Assembly (NCBI GenBank): GCA_039707655.1
Contig: CM077672.1
Span: 456,236,390-456,300,389 of the forward strand
Direction: 5' to 3'
From: Elymus sibiricus
Lineage: Eukaryota > Streptophyta > Magnoliopsida > Poales > Poaceae
DNA length: 64,000 nucleotides
A model generated the notes under the pieces. That model did no database searches. It was not told the origin of the DNA and was given only the letters and a program-made list of their open reading frames with translations. The stretch's first letter is position 1, and each line of letters begins with the position of its first letter. Positions 11,056 to 22,240 of the stretch are shown piece by piece. Position numbers and translations under genes: made by a program.

Positions 11056-12615
11056 CTGCTACTTGTAGTCTGCGTTGGTATTTGCCCGAAGAGGAGAGGA
11101 TGATGCAGTACAGTAGAGATAAGTATTTCCCTCAGTTAAGAACCAAGGTTATCAATCCAGTAGGAGAACCAAGCAAAATTCCGTTAAGCGCACCTGCACA
11201 CAGATGAGCAAACACTTGCACCCAACGCAAATAAGAGGGTTGTCAATCCTCTTAGCGGTTACTTGCAAGGATTAAATCTTATTGAGGTAAATAGATAAAC
11301 TAAAATACTAATAAAAATAAAAATAAATAAATTATAGCAAGGTATTTTTGGGTTTTTTATTTGATAAAGATAGACCCGGGGACCATAGTTTTCACTAGAG
11401 GCTTCTCTCTTGAGCACACAAACATACGGTGGGTAAACAAATTACTGTTGGGCAATTGATAGAAAAGCAAATAGTTATGACGGATTCATGGCAATGATCA
11501 TGTATATAGGCATCACGTCCGAGACAAGTAGACCGACTCTTGCCTGCATCTACTACTATTACTCCACCCATCGACCGCTATCCAGCATGCATCTAGGGTA
11601 TTAAGTATGAAACAGAGTAACGCCTTAAGCAAGATGACATGATGTAGAGAAACAAATTCAAGCAAGATGAATAAATCCCATCTTTTTATCCTTAATGGCA
11701 ACAATACAAATACGTGTCATGTCCCCTTCTGTCACTGGGATTGAGCACCGCAAGATTGAACCCATCACAAAGCACCTCTCCCATTGCAAGATAAATCAAT
11801 CTAGTAGGCCAAACTAAACTGATAGATCGGAGAGAAATACAGAGCTATAACAATCATGCATAAAAGAGTTCATAGAAGACTCAAATATTTCTCATGAATA
11901 ATATGATCATAAACTCACAATTCATCGGATCCCAACAAACACACCGCAAAAGAAGATTACATCAGATAGAACTCCAAGAACATCAAGGAGAACATTGTAT
12001 TGAAGATCAAAGAGAGAGAAGAAGCCATCTAGCTACAAGCTATGGACCCGTAGGTCTGTGGTAAACTACTCACACATCATCGGAAGGGTAGCAAGGTTGA
12101 TGTAGAAGCCCTCCGTGATCGATTCCCCCTCCGGCAGAGTACCGGAAAAGGCCTCCAGATGGGATCGCGGAAGAACAGAGGCTTGCGGCGGCGGAAAGGT
12201 TTTTTCTTCTGTCTCTCTGGGGGTTTCCCAATATTTGTGAATTTATAGAAGTGGAATTAGGTCAAACGTAGTCACGTGGGCCCCACAAGGCAGCACGACA
12301 CGCCCCCCCCCCCCCCCCCGGGGCGCGCCCTGGTGCCTTGTGAAGCCTCCGTGAGGCTTCTGGACTCCTCCCGATGCTTCCAAGGTTTCTTTTGTCCAGA
12401 AAAAATCTCCAAAAAGTTTCGTGGCATTTGGACTTCATTTGGTACTGTTTCTCTGAAAAGCCAAAAACAAGCAGAAAACAGCAACTGGCACTGGGCACTG
12501 GGTTAATAGGTTAGTCCTAAAAAATGATATATAATTGCATATAAAAACATTCAAGATTGATACTATAATAGCATGGAACAATCAAAAATTATAGATACGT
12601 TGGAGACGTATCAAC
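11056..12615 (-). repeat. 5' LTR of the gypsy element (inner edge approximate)
   Basis: The outer end is clear: the minus strand starts TGTTGATACGTCTCCAACGT at 12615. The inner end lies between the PBS and about 11060. An ...AGTAGCA end at 11056 is plausible but leaves about 10 bp before the PBS. The LTR holds a pure run of 18 C at 12303-12320. No partner LTR is in the window to confirm the length. Confidence 0.7.
12303..12320. repeat. Poly-C run (18 C) in the gypsy LTR
   Basis: Eighteen consecutive C followed by GGGG. A slippage-prone homopolymer; length may be unreliable in assembly. Confidence 0.8.
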
Positions 12616-13800
12616 AGTCATGGGAGGGTCTTGAGCATGCAGAACAACAGGGGGAGACACTTTCATGAGGGGAAACTAGTTGTTCGCCCTGCGACGCCAA
12701 AGGCAGTGCCGCTGAACCCCAAAGAACACCAGCACCGAACATATGGCCGACCAGGCACCAGGCGATGTCGTGTGTAGGACCCAAGAAACACATACCACCG
12801 TTAACCCCAAACCAGCCGCACCACCAGCACCAACCGCAAGAACCCGCAGCCACCACCACATACCAGCCACTCGGCACCACAGACCTCAATCAGGTAGGAG
12901 GGATCAGCGTCTCCAAGACAGATTGCACCAAGGTGGTTACGACATCGAGGACGCCGCCGTCGTCCAAGACAGATTTCGCCCAAAGAGCATACATGGTTGG
13001 TGAGGAATGGACGCATCACACGACGACGCCTCTGGGAGGGATGCGACACTGCAGGGCGTCACCGCCGCCGGTGCAGACCAAAGCTGACACATGGCTTTCA
13101 CCCAGAGCATGACCCATGCCACCGATGTTGAACGATGTTGTAGCAGATACTGGATGCATCATCGCACGGGGACTCACTAACCTCCCGCAACGACAGTGAG
13201 CGTGCAGCCGGGGGGCCACCACTAGGCCAACGAAGCATCCACATGCGAGCGGATTTGAGCAGGCCGCGTCGGAGTTGGGCAGATCCGCAATAGTCTTTGT
13301 CAACCACACCTGGAGTAGGCTGCAGGAGAGGTAGTGGTCGTCCACCGGCCTGGCCCATCCAAACATCGCCTGAGCGGCCGCAGAAGGCAGGACCACCATG
13401 CCCCCGCGCCGCTGATCCGGCACCTGAAGTCCGTCGCTCACCCGGATCTGGCATGCCAGCCAGATCAGCCGCCAAGGGGAGCGCCTGCAAGCTCCGTGAA
13501 CAAGGCCGACGAGGCACCGCGCCACCCAGACGCCACCCTGCACCCTTACCGTACGGGACCCACCACTCCGCCAAGCACGATGGGAGTCACCACCGCGACA
13601 ACCACAGGTGCACAAATGCCGTGCGTCCACCGCGAGAACTCCCCTAGCCACGTTCATAGCGAGGGGCCGCCGCCACCGCGGCGAGGCTAGGGGCAGCGGC
13701 GGAGGAGGGGAGGCACAAGGGTGGATTCACCGGCGGTGCACGAGGTGTCCCCCGAATCGCCCTAGCTGAGTTACGCAGGGGGTCGTTCCACTCTATTTTT
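12616..13800 (-). mobile_element. GC-rich LINE-like fragment (uncertain)
   Basis: A GC-rich block of about 1.2 kb, sharply different from the AT-rich DNA on its right. Wording such as 'caccaaggtggttacgacatcgaggacgccgccgtcg' is of the kind seen in reverse-oriented non-LTR element 5' regions of wheat. Open frames on both strands overlap each other and have low-complexity composition, so none is called as a gene. No poly(A) or poly(T) end remains, because the left side abuts the gypsy LTR. Confidence 0.35.
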
Positions 13801-14015
13801 TATTATGGATACTACTCTTTTGACCGATGACCACACGGAACACCAGCGATCACAATATTTGCGTGCCATCGGCATGTGTGGGATGGGGAGGACAAGGATT
13901 CCTTGATGTATGGATTGTATTTTCTATTTTTAGGGGTTTTCTTATACTATAGGCCTCTGTCGGAAGAAAAAATAAGTCTCTAGCTAAGGCGTGTGCTCAG
14001 GAGGACGAGGTGTGA
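13801..14015. other. Short spacer, nothing recognised
   Basis: AT-richer sequence between the GC-rich fragment and the Harbinger element. No gene or repeat end is seen. Confidence 0.5.
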
Positions 14016-14354
14016 GGGCATCCCCAATGCGGACCCTCAAAACGCCCGCAAATGTCAGGACTGAGCTGTCCGGACATAGTTTGCCACCCAACGCGGACCC
14101 TTATTTGCCTGCGGGCGCGCCCGTGTGTCTGTTTTCCTGCAAACCGGAAGCAAACAAGGGGGGGGGCTTTGCGGGAGTCTGGACCACCACCACTAGGACC
14201 CCGACATCCCCGGCCCATCCAAAAATGAGGCAGAGGTCACACATTTGGAGCGGTCTGCGCTGTTTCCGTGCCAAAACCCCCACATTTCCCACCCTCTCCG
14301 CTCTGATAGCCGCCCCCTCCACCCCATTTCCCGTGCTTTTCGCTCCGCCGCCGC

Positions 14355-14642
14355 ATGGACCCGTACGAAGACCTACCGAAGCCGGCGAAGGTGGGGGGTC
14401 TAGAGAAGGTGGCCGCCCACAAGATCAACTCGTCAACACGCGCCGCCTCAAAGCGAAGGCAATGTATGGGCGGCCAGCAAACAGAAGGGCGTTGGGGGTG
14501 GCGGGTCGGGCTGGGGACGGGTTGCAGAGGCGGGGCGGGGCCGGGGACGTGGGGCGCCGCCACCGCCGCATCCATGCACACGCCACCCAGGCCGGAGCAA
14601 TATCAGCAGCCCTACTTCTACGCTGCCAAGCAGCTAGCCTGA
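14355..14642 (+). pseudogene. N-terminal exon remnant of the Harbinger Myb-like ORF
   Basis: Starts MDPYEDLPKPAKVGGLEKVA and ends with a Gln/Tyr stretch EQYQQPYFYAAKQLA then a stop. Position and wording fit the disordered N-terminus before the Myb/SANT domain of the same element. Frames are interrupted before the domain at 15061. Confidence 0.45.
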
Positions 14643-15060
14643 CAGCTGTAGTCCCTGGCCTCCTCCATCAGGTACGTGTCGTATAGCGTTGACGTCAATG
14701 GGACGCCACTATATTTGCCCGACTCGTCATGGCCTCTTCTTGTCCGGTCGCAGACACCAGGCATGGATCGGCTCGGTGGCCGCTCTTTGTTCTTTAGTAT
14801 GTTTCAATCGGGCGAGACGACGTATGATGACACAGACAGGCAGTTGATGGAGATGATGCACGACCGAGGCGGATCCTGCTACAAGGACGGACAAGTGGAT
14901 TATTTGGAGCCAGAGGTGCACGCCCAGCAGGCGGGCATGTACACCCAGCCGGGCACGCACACCCAGCAACCGGACTCGTACACCGGGCAGCCAAAGTAGG
15001 ACGGTGACGACAACCTTGATCAGGAGGAATGGCGGCCGATCCAAAGAAGAAGGGTAGAGA

Positions 15061-15324
15061 GGAAGTTTCACAATAAGGGGGGACGAATTCTTGTGCAATG
15101 CGTGGTTGGACACTAGCATCGATCCGATCCATGGCACACAGCCAAGGGGCGCAACATTTTGGGCGAACATTCATTTTTGGTTCCACGAGCATAAGAATTT
15201 TGAGCCCTATCGCAACAAACTCATCCGCGATCGTGGGACAAAGTCGTTCAACCATCGGTGGCACATCATCCAATTACTCGTAAGACAGTATTGCGGCCAT
15301 TTAAAACAACTCATCGGTCGGTGA
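15061..15324 (+). pseudogene. Myb/SANT-like domain of Harbinger accessory protein
   Basis: The frame reads GSFTIRGDEFLCNAWLDTS, then GATFWANIHFWFHEHKNFEP, then SFNHRWHIIQLLVRQYCGH and a stop. The three tryptophan-bearing helices (NAWL, ATFWANIHFWFH, LNHRWHII-type) are the Myb/SANT-like DNA-binding module of the accessory protein that helps a Harbinger transposase enter the nucleus and bind TIRs. Normally it continues into a NAM-associated C-terminal domain; here it stops early and resumes at 15734. Confidence 0.7.
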
Positions 15325-15733
15325 CCAGATGGTACGCAAATCACCTAGCAAGTAAGTTGTTCTATGTGTTCTTCGGTCGGATATGCAACTTGTTGGTTGG
15401 CTATGCTCTATATCATTTGGCCGGATATGCTTGTTGGCCGGCTACGCTCTATGTGTTGGTCATTTGACCGGATATGCACATTGTTGACAATTTTTTTTAT
15501 ATCCATCCCGTGCGCGCAACTTGTTCTTGAAGGTGGAGAAGAAGAGCTTCGCCCTCATACATTATACGTTAAAGTTGAATGGGCAGCCCAAGTGACAAAA
15601 TGGCATAGCCAATTCCATCAAGACCGCCGACATTGGCAATGAGGAAAAAGCGGGTGATCCAACCGACCCAACAAAAGAGTCGCCCAAAAAGGTTAGAAGT
15701 GGGTTCCGTGAAAAGAAATGGGAGGAGGAAAAG

Positions 15734-16078
15734 ATGAAGCAAGAAGGGGCGGCCGCCAAGATGGCGGAGAGGTTTGAAGACATCTTGGTGAAGGAGGAGT
15801 CATATGCCAAGTGCTATGCCTTGAAGGAGGAAAAGAAGGCGGAGAGGTTTACCCCCTTGATGGCGGCAACCGAGAAGATCGACATCAAAGAGAAGAAGGT
15901 TGAGCTCACGGCCCGTTCGGAGGATACCAAGATGTTGACCATGAGGATGGACGAGTTGGACAACGATGCGGCAATGATCGTGCGTGACGTCCGTGTTAGG
16001 ATAATGAAGCGCTTGGCGGCCGATTTCGCCGCGGAGGAGAATGAGGGGCCTGATGAGGAGGAGCCGGCGACAAAGTGA
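15734..16078 (+). pseudogene. C-terminal (NAM-associated-like) part of the Harbinger accessory protein
   Basis: MKQEGAAAKMAERFEDILVK and then a Lys/Glu-rich helical stretch (ALKEEKKAERFTPLMAATEK, KKVELTARSEDTKML). It ends with acidic EENEGPDEEEPATK and a stop at 16078. Charged coiled-coil composition matches the C-terminal domain that follows the Myb module in plant Harbinger ORF1 proteins. It is separated from the Myb part by stops at 15325-15640. Confidence 0.6.
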
Positions 16079-16384
16079 GACAGGATGCTCAGACAGCCGG
16101 TCTGGGAGGGCAAAAAATCTGTTTTTTTTTTCACGGACTGCCAGACTGTAACTTTTGTGATCGGACGTATGTAAAAGATATGAACATCCATCCGCCTCTT
16201 TCTGATTGTGATCAGGCGCTATAAGCACCGTACTTTAATTTTCTCTATTGCTATGCATTTAAAATGAAATTGGCCTGATCTACACAGACGTTTAGAGGAT
16301 GCGATTGGATTACCGGCTCCCGTATCTTTAGTCCGCGAATAAATAGTACGTCCGTTTTAGGGGACGGCTTTGAAGATGCCCTAA

Positions 16385-17229
16385 GTACACAATTTTTATA
16401 ATCTTTGTTTTGGCTCTGTGTAGACCATACACGGCACTTGGCGGCCGCGGTACCCATGATTATGTTTCCCCACGAGAGTCGAGACAACAAGCACTGGACG
16501 CTTCATATATAGGAGTATAAAAAACACAGACCGTGAATCGGCATATGCCCGTGGATATCCGGTTAAGCCGTTGACGATGACCGCCCAATTTCAGATAGAA
16601 TATAACGGCCAGCTCCGGATAGCAGTTTGATGGCTCACATTGAAGAAGACAGAATAGATACCATATAATGCAATCATATGCGTCGTCTTAGCTATCGTTA
16701 GCTGGGGAGTTTGTTATTGATGGCTAGTAGGGCTTAATTTGGTTAGTTAATTGATGGGCTAATACAAAATCTGCATTTGTCTACTAACATGCACCTGTGC
16801 TGTTCGTGAGTTATTGCCGCATGATTGGTTCTCATGTGTTCTGTGTTAGGTGTAAAAATTCTCGTGTTTTCTGTTCTTGAGAACACCAGCCTTATACCCA
16901 AAAAAAAAAAAGCTGTAACGGTATATTTGTTTGGAAAAATTTGGTGTAGCCTTCTTGTTGTTTTCAGCATGGGTATAACTTTTCTTGAAATCTTGTCGAT
17001 TTTGAAAGTTCTAAAGTAATTATGTTACCTAGTTAGTCTTGGTGGTGTAGTGTTCCATCTTTACCTCATTTGGTCTAACATATATAGGTGCACTGTTTAC
17101 TGTGTTCGTAACCCTCGCCTCTCTGCATGTTTGTTGATGACAATGGTTAATGGAAATTACCCCTCAGTCTCATAATATAAGATGTTATTTCAACCCATAT
17201 GTGATGGAGTAAAACGGTCAAATCGACTA
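16385..17229. other. Intergenic, no gene recognised
   Basis: Unique-looking AT-rich sequence. A weak TATA-like run lies at 16506-16524 (ATATATAGGAGTATAAAAAA) but no ORF or exon with recognisable product follows before the hAT element. Nothing further is seen. Confidence 0.5.
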
Positions 17230-17237
17230 GTTATGTC
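17230..17237. other. hAT target site duplication, left copy
   Basis: GTTATGTC, repeated exactly at 18538-18545. Eight bp is the hAT duplication length. Confidence 0.9.
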
Positions 17238-17889
17238 CAGGGAGGGCCGGCCCTGAGGGGGGGCAGGGGGGGCGGCCGCCCCGGGCCCCCACAAAGCTAG
17301 GGGCCCCCACCCAGGTATGTATTGGTACTAGGTATAGCAGGCTACTAGGTAGGCCCATGTCAGAAAAAAATAGTCAAAGCTAGGCCTTTCAACCTTCACG
17401 CACACGCACAGAGGATCACAAAGCCAAACGAGCAGCAGCGGCAGGATTAGCGACAGGCTCGCGCTGATTAGCGATCGCTTCCTTCATCCTTCACGTAAAA
17501 AAAGACAACAATCTGCTATCCCTTCATGGCTTGACCTAAAAGAAAAAGGGCGATCGTGATTTTCCAAGCTCCCAGCCCTAGGCCGCCGATGCCGGACGCC
17601 GACATGCCTGCAGATCTGTTGCCTGGCTCTTGCTAATTCCTAATTCCCTTCTCCTAATCTCCTTCTAATCCAGTCCACCGCTGATTTCAGTTCAGGGGCC
17701 TCATCGTCACGCTTGGTCAATTGATCTCCGACTCTAGGCGCTGCAAACAGCACACGGGCTGACGCTATCACGGGGTCGACTATCAGAATCAGGTATATTA
17801 TAGTATTTGCGATTTGCCGTTCCTTGATGTGCATGTGGTATCATTCAATAATTGATGCAAAAATTACTTTTTCAGGATAGTGTGTTAGT

Positions 17890-18054
17890 ATGCCGCCGAG
17901 AAACAGGATGTATGCATCGGGTAGCAATAAAAGAAAAAGGAAGAAGGCCGCAGATAAATTGGTACAATCACAGAGTGTTGCACAAAATTTGCAGAAACAT
18001 TCTCTCTTGATGGTTCATCTGATGTTGAGGTATATGATCTTATTTCTGAATTGA
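17890..18054 (+). pseudogene. hAT transposase N-terminal remnant
   Basis: An open frame of 54 residues starting MPPRNRMYASGSNKRKRKKA, with a Lys/Arg-rich nuclear-localisation-like patch, as in plant hAT proteins of the zinc-finger-MYM-1-like type. The frame runs past the deletion junction (about 17985-18005) into sequence that encodes the C-terminal part in another frame, and stops at 18054. Confidence 0.6.
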
Positions 18055-18266
18055 AGATTATGAGATTCACTTTGCCAGATGGCGTAATGTCTGCTATGGA
18101 GGTTTTTGGGCATGTCAGAGAAGTTAATTGTTATCCGAATATCTCCATTGCTTATCGCATCTTATTTACTGTGCCTGTGACGGTCGTATCGGCTGAAAGA
18201 AGTTTTTCAAAGCTGAAATTGTTGAAGAATTATTTGAGGTCAACAATAACTCAAGAGGTTAAATGA
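18008..18266 (+). pseudogene. hAT transposase C-terminal dimerisation domain remnant
   Basis: The frame DGSSDVEVYDLISELKIM leads into IAYRILFTVPVTVVSAERSF and SKLKLLKNYLRSTITQE, the hAT C-terminal dimerisation signature. It stops at 18266; later codons (FAYIMHREEI) continue the family reading after the stop. The RNase H-like catalytic domain that should precede it is missing. Confidence 0.8.
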
Positions 18267-18537
18267 TTTGCCTACATTATGCATCGAGAAGAAATTATTG
18301 GATGAGATTGAGATCGACCCCATCATAAGTGACCCCATTTCATCGAGGAATGTTAGAAGAAATTTTTAAGGTAATATGTATAAATTATTTGATACGCATA
18401 CTGATTTTCAATGCATTGGAGTGTTATTAATAATTTTTTATATATACATATATTCATTTTTATTACTATGATGTGTTTATTAAGGGCCCCAAATTTTGGT
18501 TTCGCCCCGGGCCCCCAAAGTCTCAGGACCGGCCCTG

Positions 18538-18545
18538 GTTATGTC
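18538..18545. other. hAT target site duplication, right copy
   Basis: GTTATGTC, identical to 17230-17237. Confidence 0.9.
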
Positions 18546-20302
18546 TGGCTGACTTGCATTTGTTTGACCATTCAATCCTGGTATGGCGAGGACGTTTGCA
18601 GGTATCGCCTTTCTTTGCTGTTGGTTCAGTGTAATTTTCAATCTCCGGCCGGCGGCGTTCAATCAGAGGAAGAAGAAGACTAGTATGTTTTTTAATGCAA
18701 TTTTATTTTTTTTACTAGTCGTTCTATGTCCAGTTGTCCATCCATTGTACTAGCATTTGTTTTCCTCGATATTAATCAGATTTAAGATGTCTTTGGGTGT
18801 CTTTATTCAAAAAAGAAAAGCTCCATAGTTATCCAAAAATTCCAGTGGATATGAGGGATGCACACATGCTCTTTTTGTGAACTGAATTTAATTGAAATTG
18901 TAGGTTTTCCTTCTATATCTTGTGAGATCATCGAGCAGTATTCAGTAGTCATACTTCTGTTACTCCTTTTCTTATTGAACTACTTATGAGTAAACGACAC
19001 ATTACTCTATCGATCTTAAAAATATTCTTGGTACTTGCTTGTTGGTTTGTCTTGCTCATCGATGCCAATGTGTACAAGTAAATAGAGCATCAGTACATCC
19101 AGATTTGGCCTCACACTTAATTTCTGAAACCATCACCACACTTCTCCTTTTCGGTTACTTCAGTGTTAGACCTGGGTGTGGCCATAACCATCTATTTAGA
19201 CAATTGCAGATGGTGTTCTCATAAGTAGCTGGGGAAGTATATCATACTAACTTGAGTTCTTCTCCTGTGCTTGTCAGTCAGTACCTGCATTTCTGCATCA
19301 CCTGTAGTTGTGACATGTTTTTCTTTGTGAGAGCAGACATATTGATGGAGAGAGGGTTTTCTACCGTACCCGTGCATGCATGCACCATTTTTATTATTGC
19401 TGTATGGGAGCACCACCAGGTGCCGCCTGGAGGAGCCTCTTGCAGCGGAGCGCCCCGCGCAACCCGAGTGCACAGGAGAGAAACGAGCCGCCCCACCGCG
19501 GAGTGCAGAGAAGGGGGCGGTGGCTGGCGGCGCTAGTTTTGTGCCCGGGAGTGCACCGGACCAACTATGAGTAGTACCCATACATGACTTCAAATCTCCA
19601 AACAAATCAATGGCTTTCCGAACTCCCGTGCACGGGAGAATTGATTTTCTCCATATGCATGTCCTCAATGGTGTAGCCAGGATTGGGTGATACCCCGGGC
19701 CAAAAATTACACCCAAAATTACCCTAACTTTAAGGCATACAAAAGGTAAGCTCTGTTGCATAACTAATAAGAATACGAACACAATATTCAATGACTTGCT
19801 TCAACCCAAAATTACCCCAAAAGTAATTGCAATAGTACAAAACTACATGATTTTTTAGAACTAGAAAACTAATGAATTTCTGCATTGACAAAACTATAGA
19901 AGTACAAAAGTAACTATTGAACCCTAAACTAAAGAGACTTGCATGGGAAAGAGCATGGAACTAGTGACGGATTGAAATGAGGAATCATGCTGATCAACAT
20001 TCAATCATGGCAAAGCGTCAAGAGAAACTGGGATTTGGGAGAGCCCAGAGCGGGAATTATTGGGCACATCCACATAGGGCGGAAGGGCACCGGGATCGCC
20101 GATCGGATGTTGCACGGTCGGCGGCGACTGATTCCTTTCAAAGGCTGAGAGGGAGAGAGGGGAACCTGGGCGACATAGGGGTTCGTCGGTTCATCTCACA
20201 CGGGGAAGGACAGCACCGCAAATACATATTCGGCACTTAACGAGCCAAATACAGGCAAATGCGTATGCAGCACACACGGTCCCCTTCGCTAGTTTCTCAC
20301 TT
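18546..20302. other. Intergenic, no gene recognised
   Basis: Mixed sequence with a GC-rich patch at 19415-19560. A 190-codon minus-strand frame crosses 19219-19791 but its composition changes along its length and it matches no family I know, so it is not called. Nothing else is supported. Confidence 0.45.
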
Positions 20303-22240
20303 GGCCGGCCCATCTAAGCGTTTTGCCTTCCCAGCTTTGGGAAGCTTCCATAAGCTTCCGGACCGGTTTTGGGAAGCTTCCGGTCCATTTTTTATTTTTT
20401 ATTTTCCTGTCGTTATCATTCGGATTTGTTGGTTTTTCCACCCCGTTTTATACTTTTTTCGTTTTCCTTTTATTTTTTATTTTCATGGAAGTTTTTTCAA
20501 ATCAATGAACTTTTTTCAAATGCGTGAACTTTTCAAAATCGAAAAAAATCCACAAATTTTTTTCTAATTCATGAACATCTTTTAAAATCCGCAAACTTTT
20601 TCAAATGTATGTTTTTTTTTAAATCTTTGAACATCTTTTCCAATCCACAAACTTTTTTCAAGATGAGTGATTTTTTTGAATCCGTGAACTTTTTTCAAAT
20701 CCCATGAATTTTTTTCAAATTCGCTAACTTTTTCAAATCCGTGAATATTTTTTCAAATCCATGAACATTTTCGTCAAATCCATGAGTTTTAAAAATTCAT
20801 AATTTTTCAAAAATAATACATGACCTTTTTGAACTTTTGATTTTATAGTTTTCTAGTGCATGAATTATTTTAAACTATATATATAGCTGAGCGAGCGGGG
20901 AAAAAACCCAGCAAACCTTGTTTGCGAGCAAGCAGACGCGAGAGGGAGAGGTGGGCACGGGGTTGTGTCTGTGTGTTTTAATGTTTTTGCGTTAGCTAGT
21001 TTTTGTTGTGAGTTGTGGGTTGACTGGCCGAGGCCCAGCCAGGAGCAAGATGGTTAGACACGCCCCACGGCAGATATGATACTCCCTCCATCCCATAATA
21101 TAAGAGCATTTTTAACACTATATTAGTGTCAAAAACACTCTTATATTATGGGACAGAGGAAGTATCTTATTAAAGATGGACCTGCAATTTGTTCACGGCC
21201 TGGACTATCAATGACATAGGTTTCCTGGGGCACATCCACGGGCGCACCTATGTTTGGCTTATTACCACTTCAGATATTATTATTTGTATTAGCGACATTA
21301 TTAGGGCTTAATAAAGTGGTTGATTGCTCAAGAAAAACAACCTATGTCCGGCTACAGCCTGGTGTATTTGGCGAGCAGGTCCCATATAGGGACCAACCAC
21401 GTACCCCTCACTCCCCGCTACGTACACTTGGCCCAGCCCAACTATCCCAGCTCAGCTTTGTTTCTCTTTTTTTGGTGTTTTTTCGTTATGTTTTTTTCTC
21501 TTTTTTTTTCATTTTCGTTCTTTTCTTTCTTTTTTTACATTTTCTCTTTTTTCTTTTCGTTACTTCTTTTTTCCCACTTTTTGTTTTTTTTCTTTTAATT
21601 TTAATTTTTTATTTTCTAATTCACCAAAAAAATTCTGAAATCCCAAAACATTTATCAAATCTGTAAAATCGTCAAATGAATTTTAATACACAATCATTTT
21701 TTCAAAATTTTCTACATTTTCTTGAGTTGGTGAACATTTTTTTAATAGACAAACATTTTTGGAAATAAATGAACATTTTGGAAATCATGACTACTTTTTC
21801 AAATTTGTGAACATTTCTTTTAAACACGACATTTTTTTTAAATCCGTACAAAATTGAAATCCAAGAAAGGTTTTCAAGTTAGAGATTGTTTTTGAAATCA
21901 TGAACATTTTTTGTCAAATTTTCATGAATATTTTTTCTGAAATTCAGAACATTTATCGAAATCATTAACATGTTTTAAAATTTGCAAGCATGTTTTGAAA
22001 ATCTAAAAACATTTTTAAAATTCATGAACATTTTTGGAATTCCAGGAACATGTTTTAGAAATTTTGAACTTCTTTTTTGAAATCCCAAACATGTTTTTTT
22101 CGTATTTTGGATTCGTGAGCATTTTTAAAATGAAAAAGGTAAAAGAAAAAACGACAATGAAAAACGAAAAAGAGAAATAAAAAATGTGCAAAATTAAAAA
22201 AACAAAAAGGCAAAAGAAAGAAACCGCATATGGGCCGGCC
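20303..22240. mobile_element. Foldback-like DNA element with degenerate word repeats (candidate MULE)
   Basis: GGCCGGCCCAT at 20303-20313 is the exact inverse of ATGGGCCGGCC at 22230-22240. Inside lie dozens of degenerate words of the form 'tttttcaaatccgtgaac' (20500-20800, 21640-22110). A T-rich arm (21460-21610) and an A-rich arm (22128-22225) mirror each other. No coding capacity is visible. A matching target duplication was not found, so the limits and the MULE assignment are tentative. Confidence 0.4.
21082..21162. mobile_element. Stowaway MITE (81 bp)
   Basis: Starts CTCCCTCCATCCCATAATAT and ends as its near-inverse, TATTATGGGACAGAGGAAG. Flanked by TA on both sides (21080-21081 and 21163-21164), the mariner-class duplication. 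The whole element folds as a hairpin. Confidence 0.92.

Larger units (their letters stand above)
1..12615 (-). mobile_element. Gypsy LTR retrotransposon (Fatima-like), partial, interrupted by a copia insertion
   Basis: The element is read on the minus strand. Its 5' LTR is at the right (end 12615, LTR start TGTTGATACGTCTCC on the minus strand), followed by a tRNA-Asp-type primer binding site (11026-11045), a gag-like ORF (10855 leftward) and non-coding internal sequence that leaves the window at position 1. The 3' LTR is not in view. The copia element 1633-10242 lies inside the gag-like ORF. Internal landmarks at 1340-1420 (a 'TTGGGTTGCCTCCCAACAAGCGC' type block) and at 690-770 (two 'CATCCCCAAGCTTAG' blocks) recur in Triticeae gypsy elements. 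The family name is from memory of LTR ends and is tentative; membership of the gypsy class is firmer. Confidence 0.75.
14016..16381 (+). mobile_element. PIF/Harbinger element carrying only the Myb-like accessory ORF
   Basis: Terminal inverted repeats start GGGCATC at both ends. About 22 of the first 29 bases match between the left end (GGGCATCCCCAATGCGGACC) and the reverse complement of the right end (GGGCATCTTCAAAGCCGTCC). The 3-bp flanks are TGA (14013-14015) and TAA (16382-16384); the Harbinger duplication is normally TWA, so the left copy looks mutated. At 2366 bp it encodes remnants of the Myb/SANT accessory protein but no DDE transposase, so it would depend on another copy for movement. 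Confidence 0.75.
17238..18537 (+). mobile_element. hAT transposon, internal-deletion derivative (1300 bp)
   Basis: It starts CAGGG; the left end holds AGGGCCGGCCCTGAG and the reverse complement of the right end AGGGCCGGTCCTGAG (14 of 15 match). A 4-bp insertion displaces the left repeat from the very end. The exact 8-bp duplications confirm the limits. Inside are a transposase N-terminus and the C-terminal dimerisation domain joined across a large deletion. GC-rich ends with a CCCCGGGCCCCC block also mirror each other. Confidence 0.88.

Noticed and set aside
13016..13657. 213-codon minus-strand frame in the GC-rich block
   Set aside because: Overlaps equally long frames on the other strand and shows no recognisable domain.
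19219..19791. 190-codon minus-strand frame
   Set aside because: Composition changes along its length, no family match, and no promoter or splice context. I could not support it as a gene.
21460..21610. T/C-rich tract read as a membrane protein of Phe and Leu
   Set aside because: It is the pyrimidine-rich arm of a foldback element; the frame is an effect of composition.
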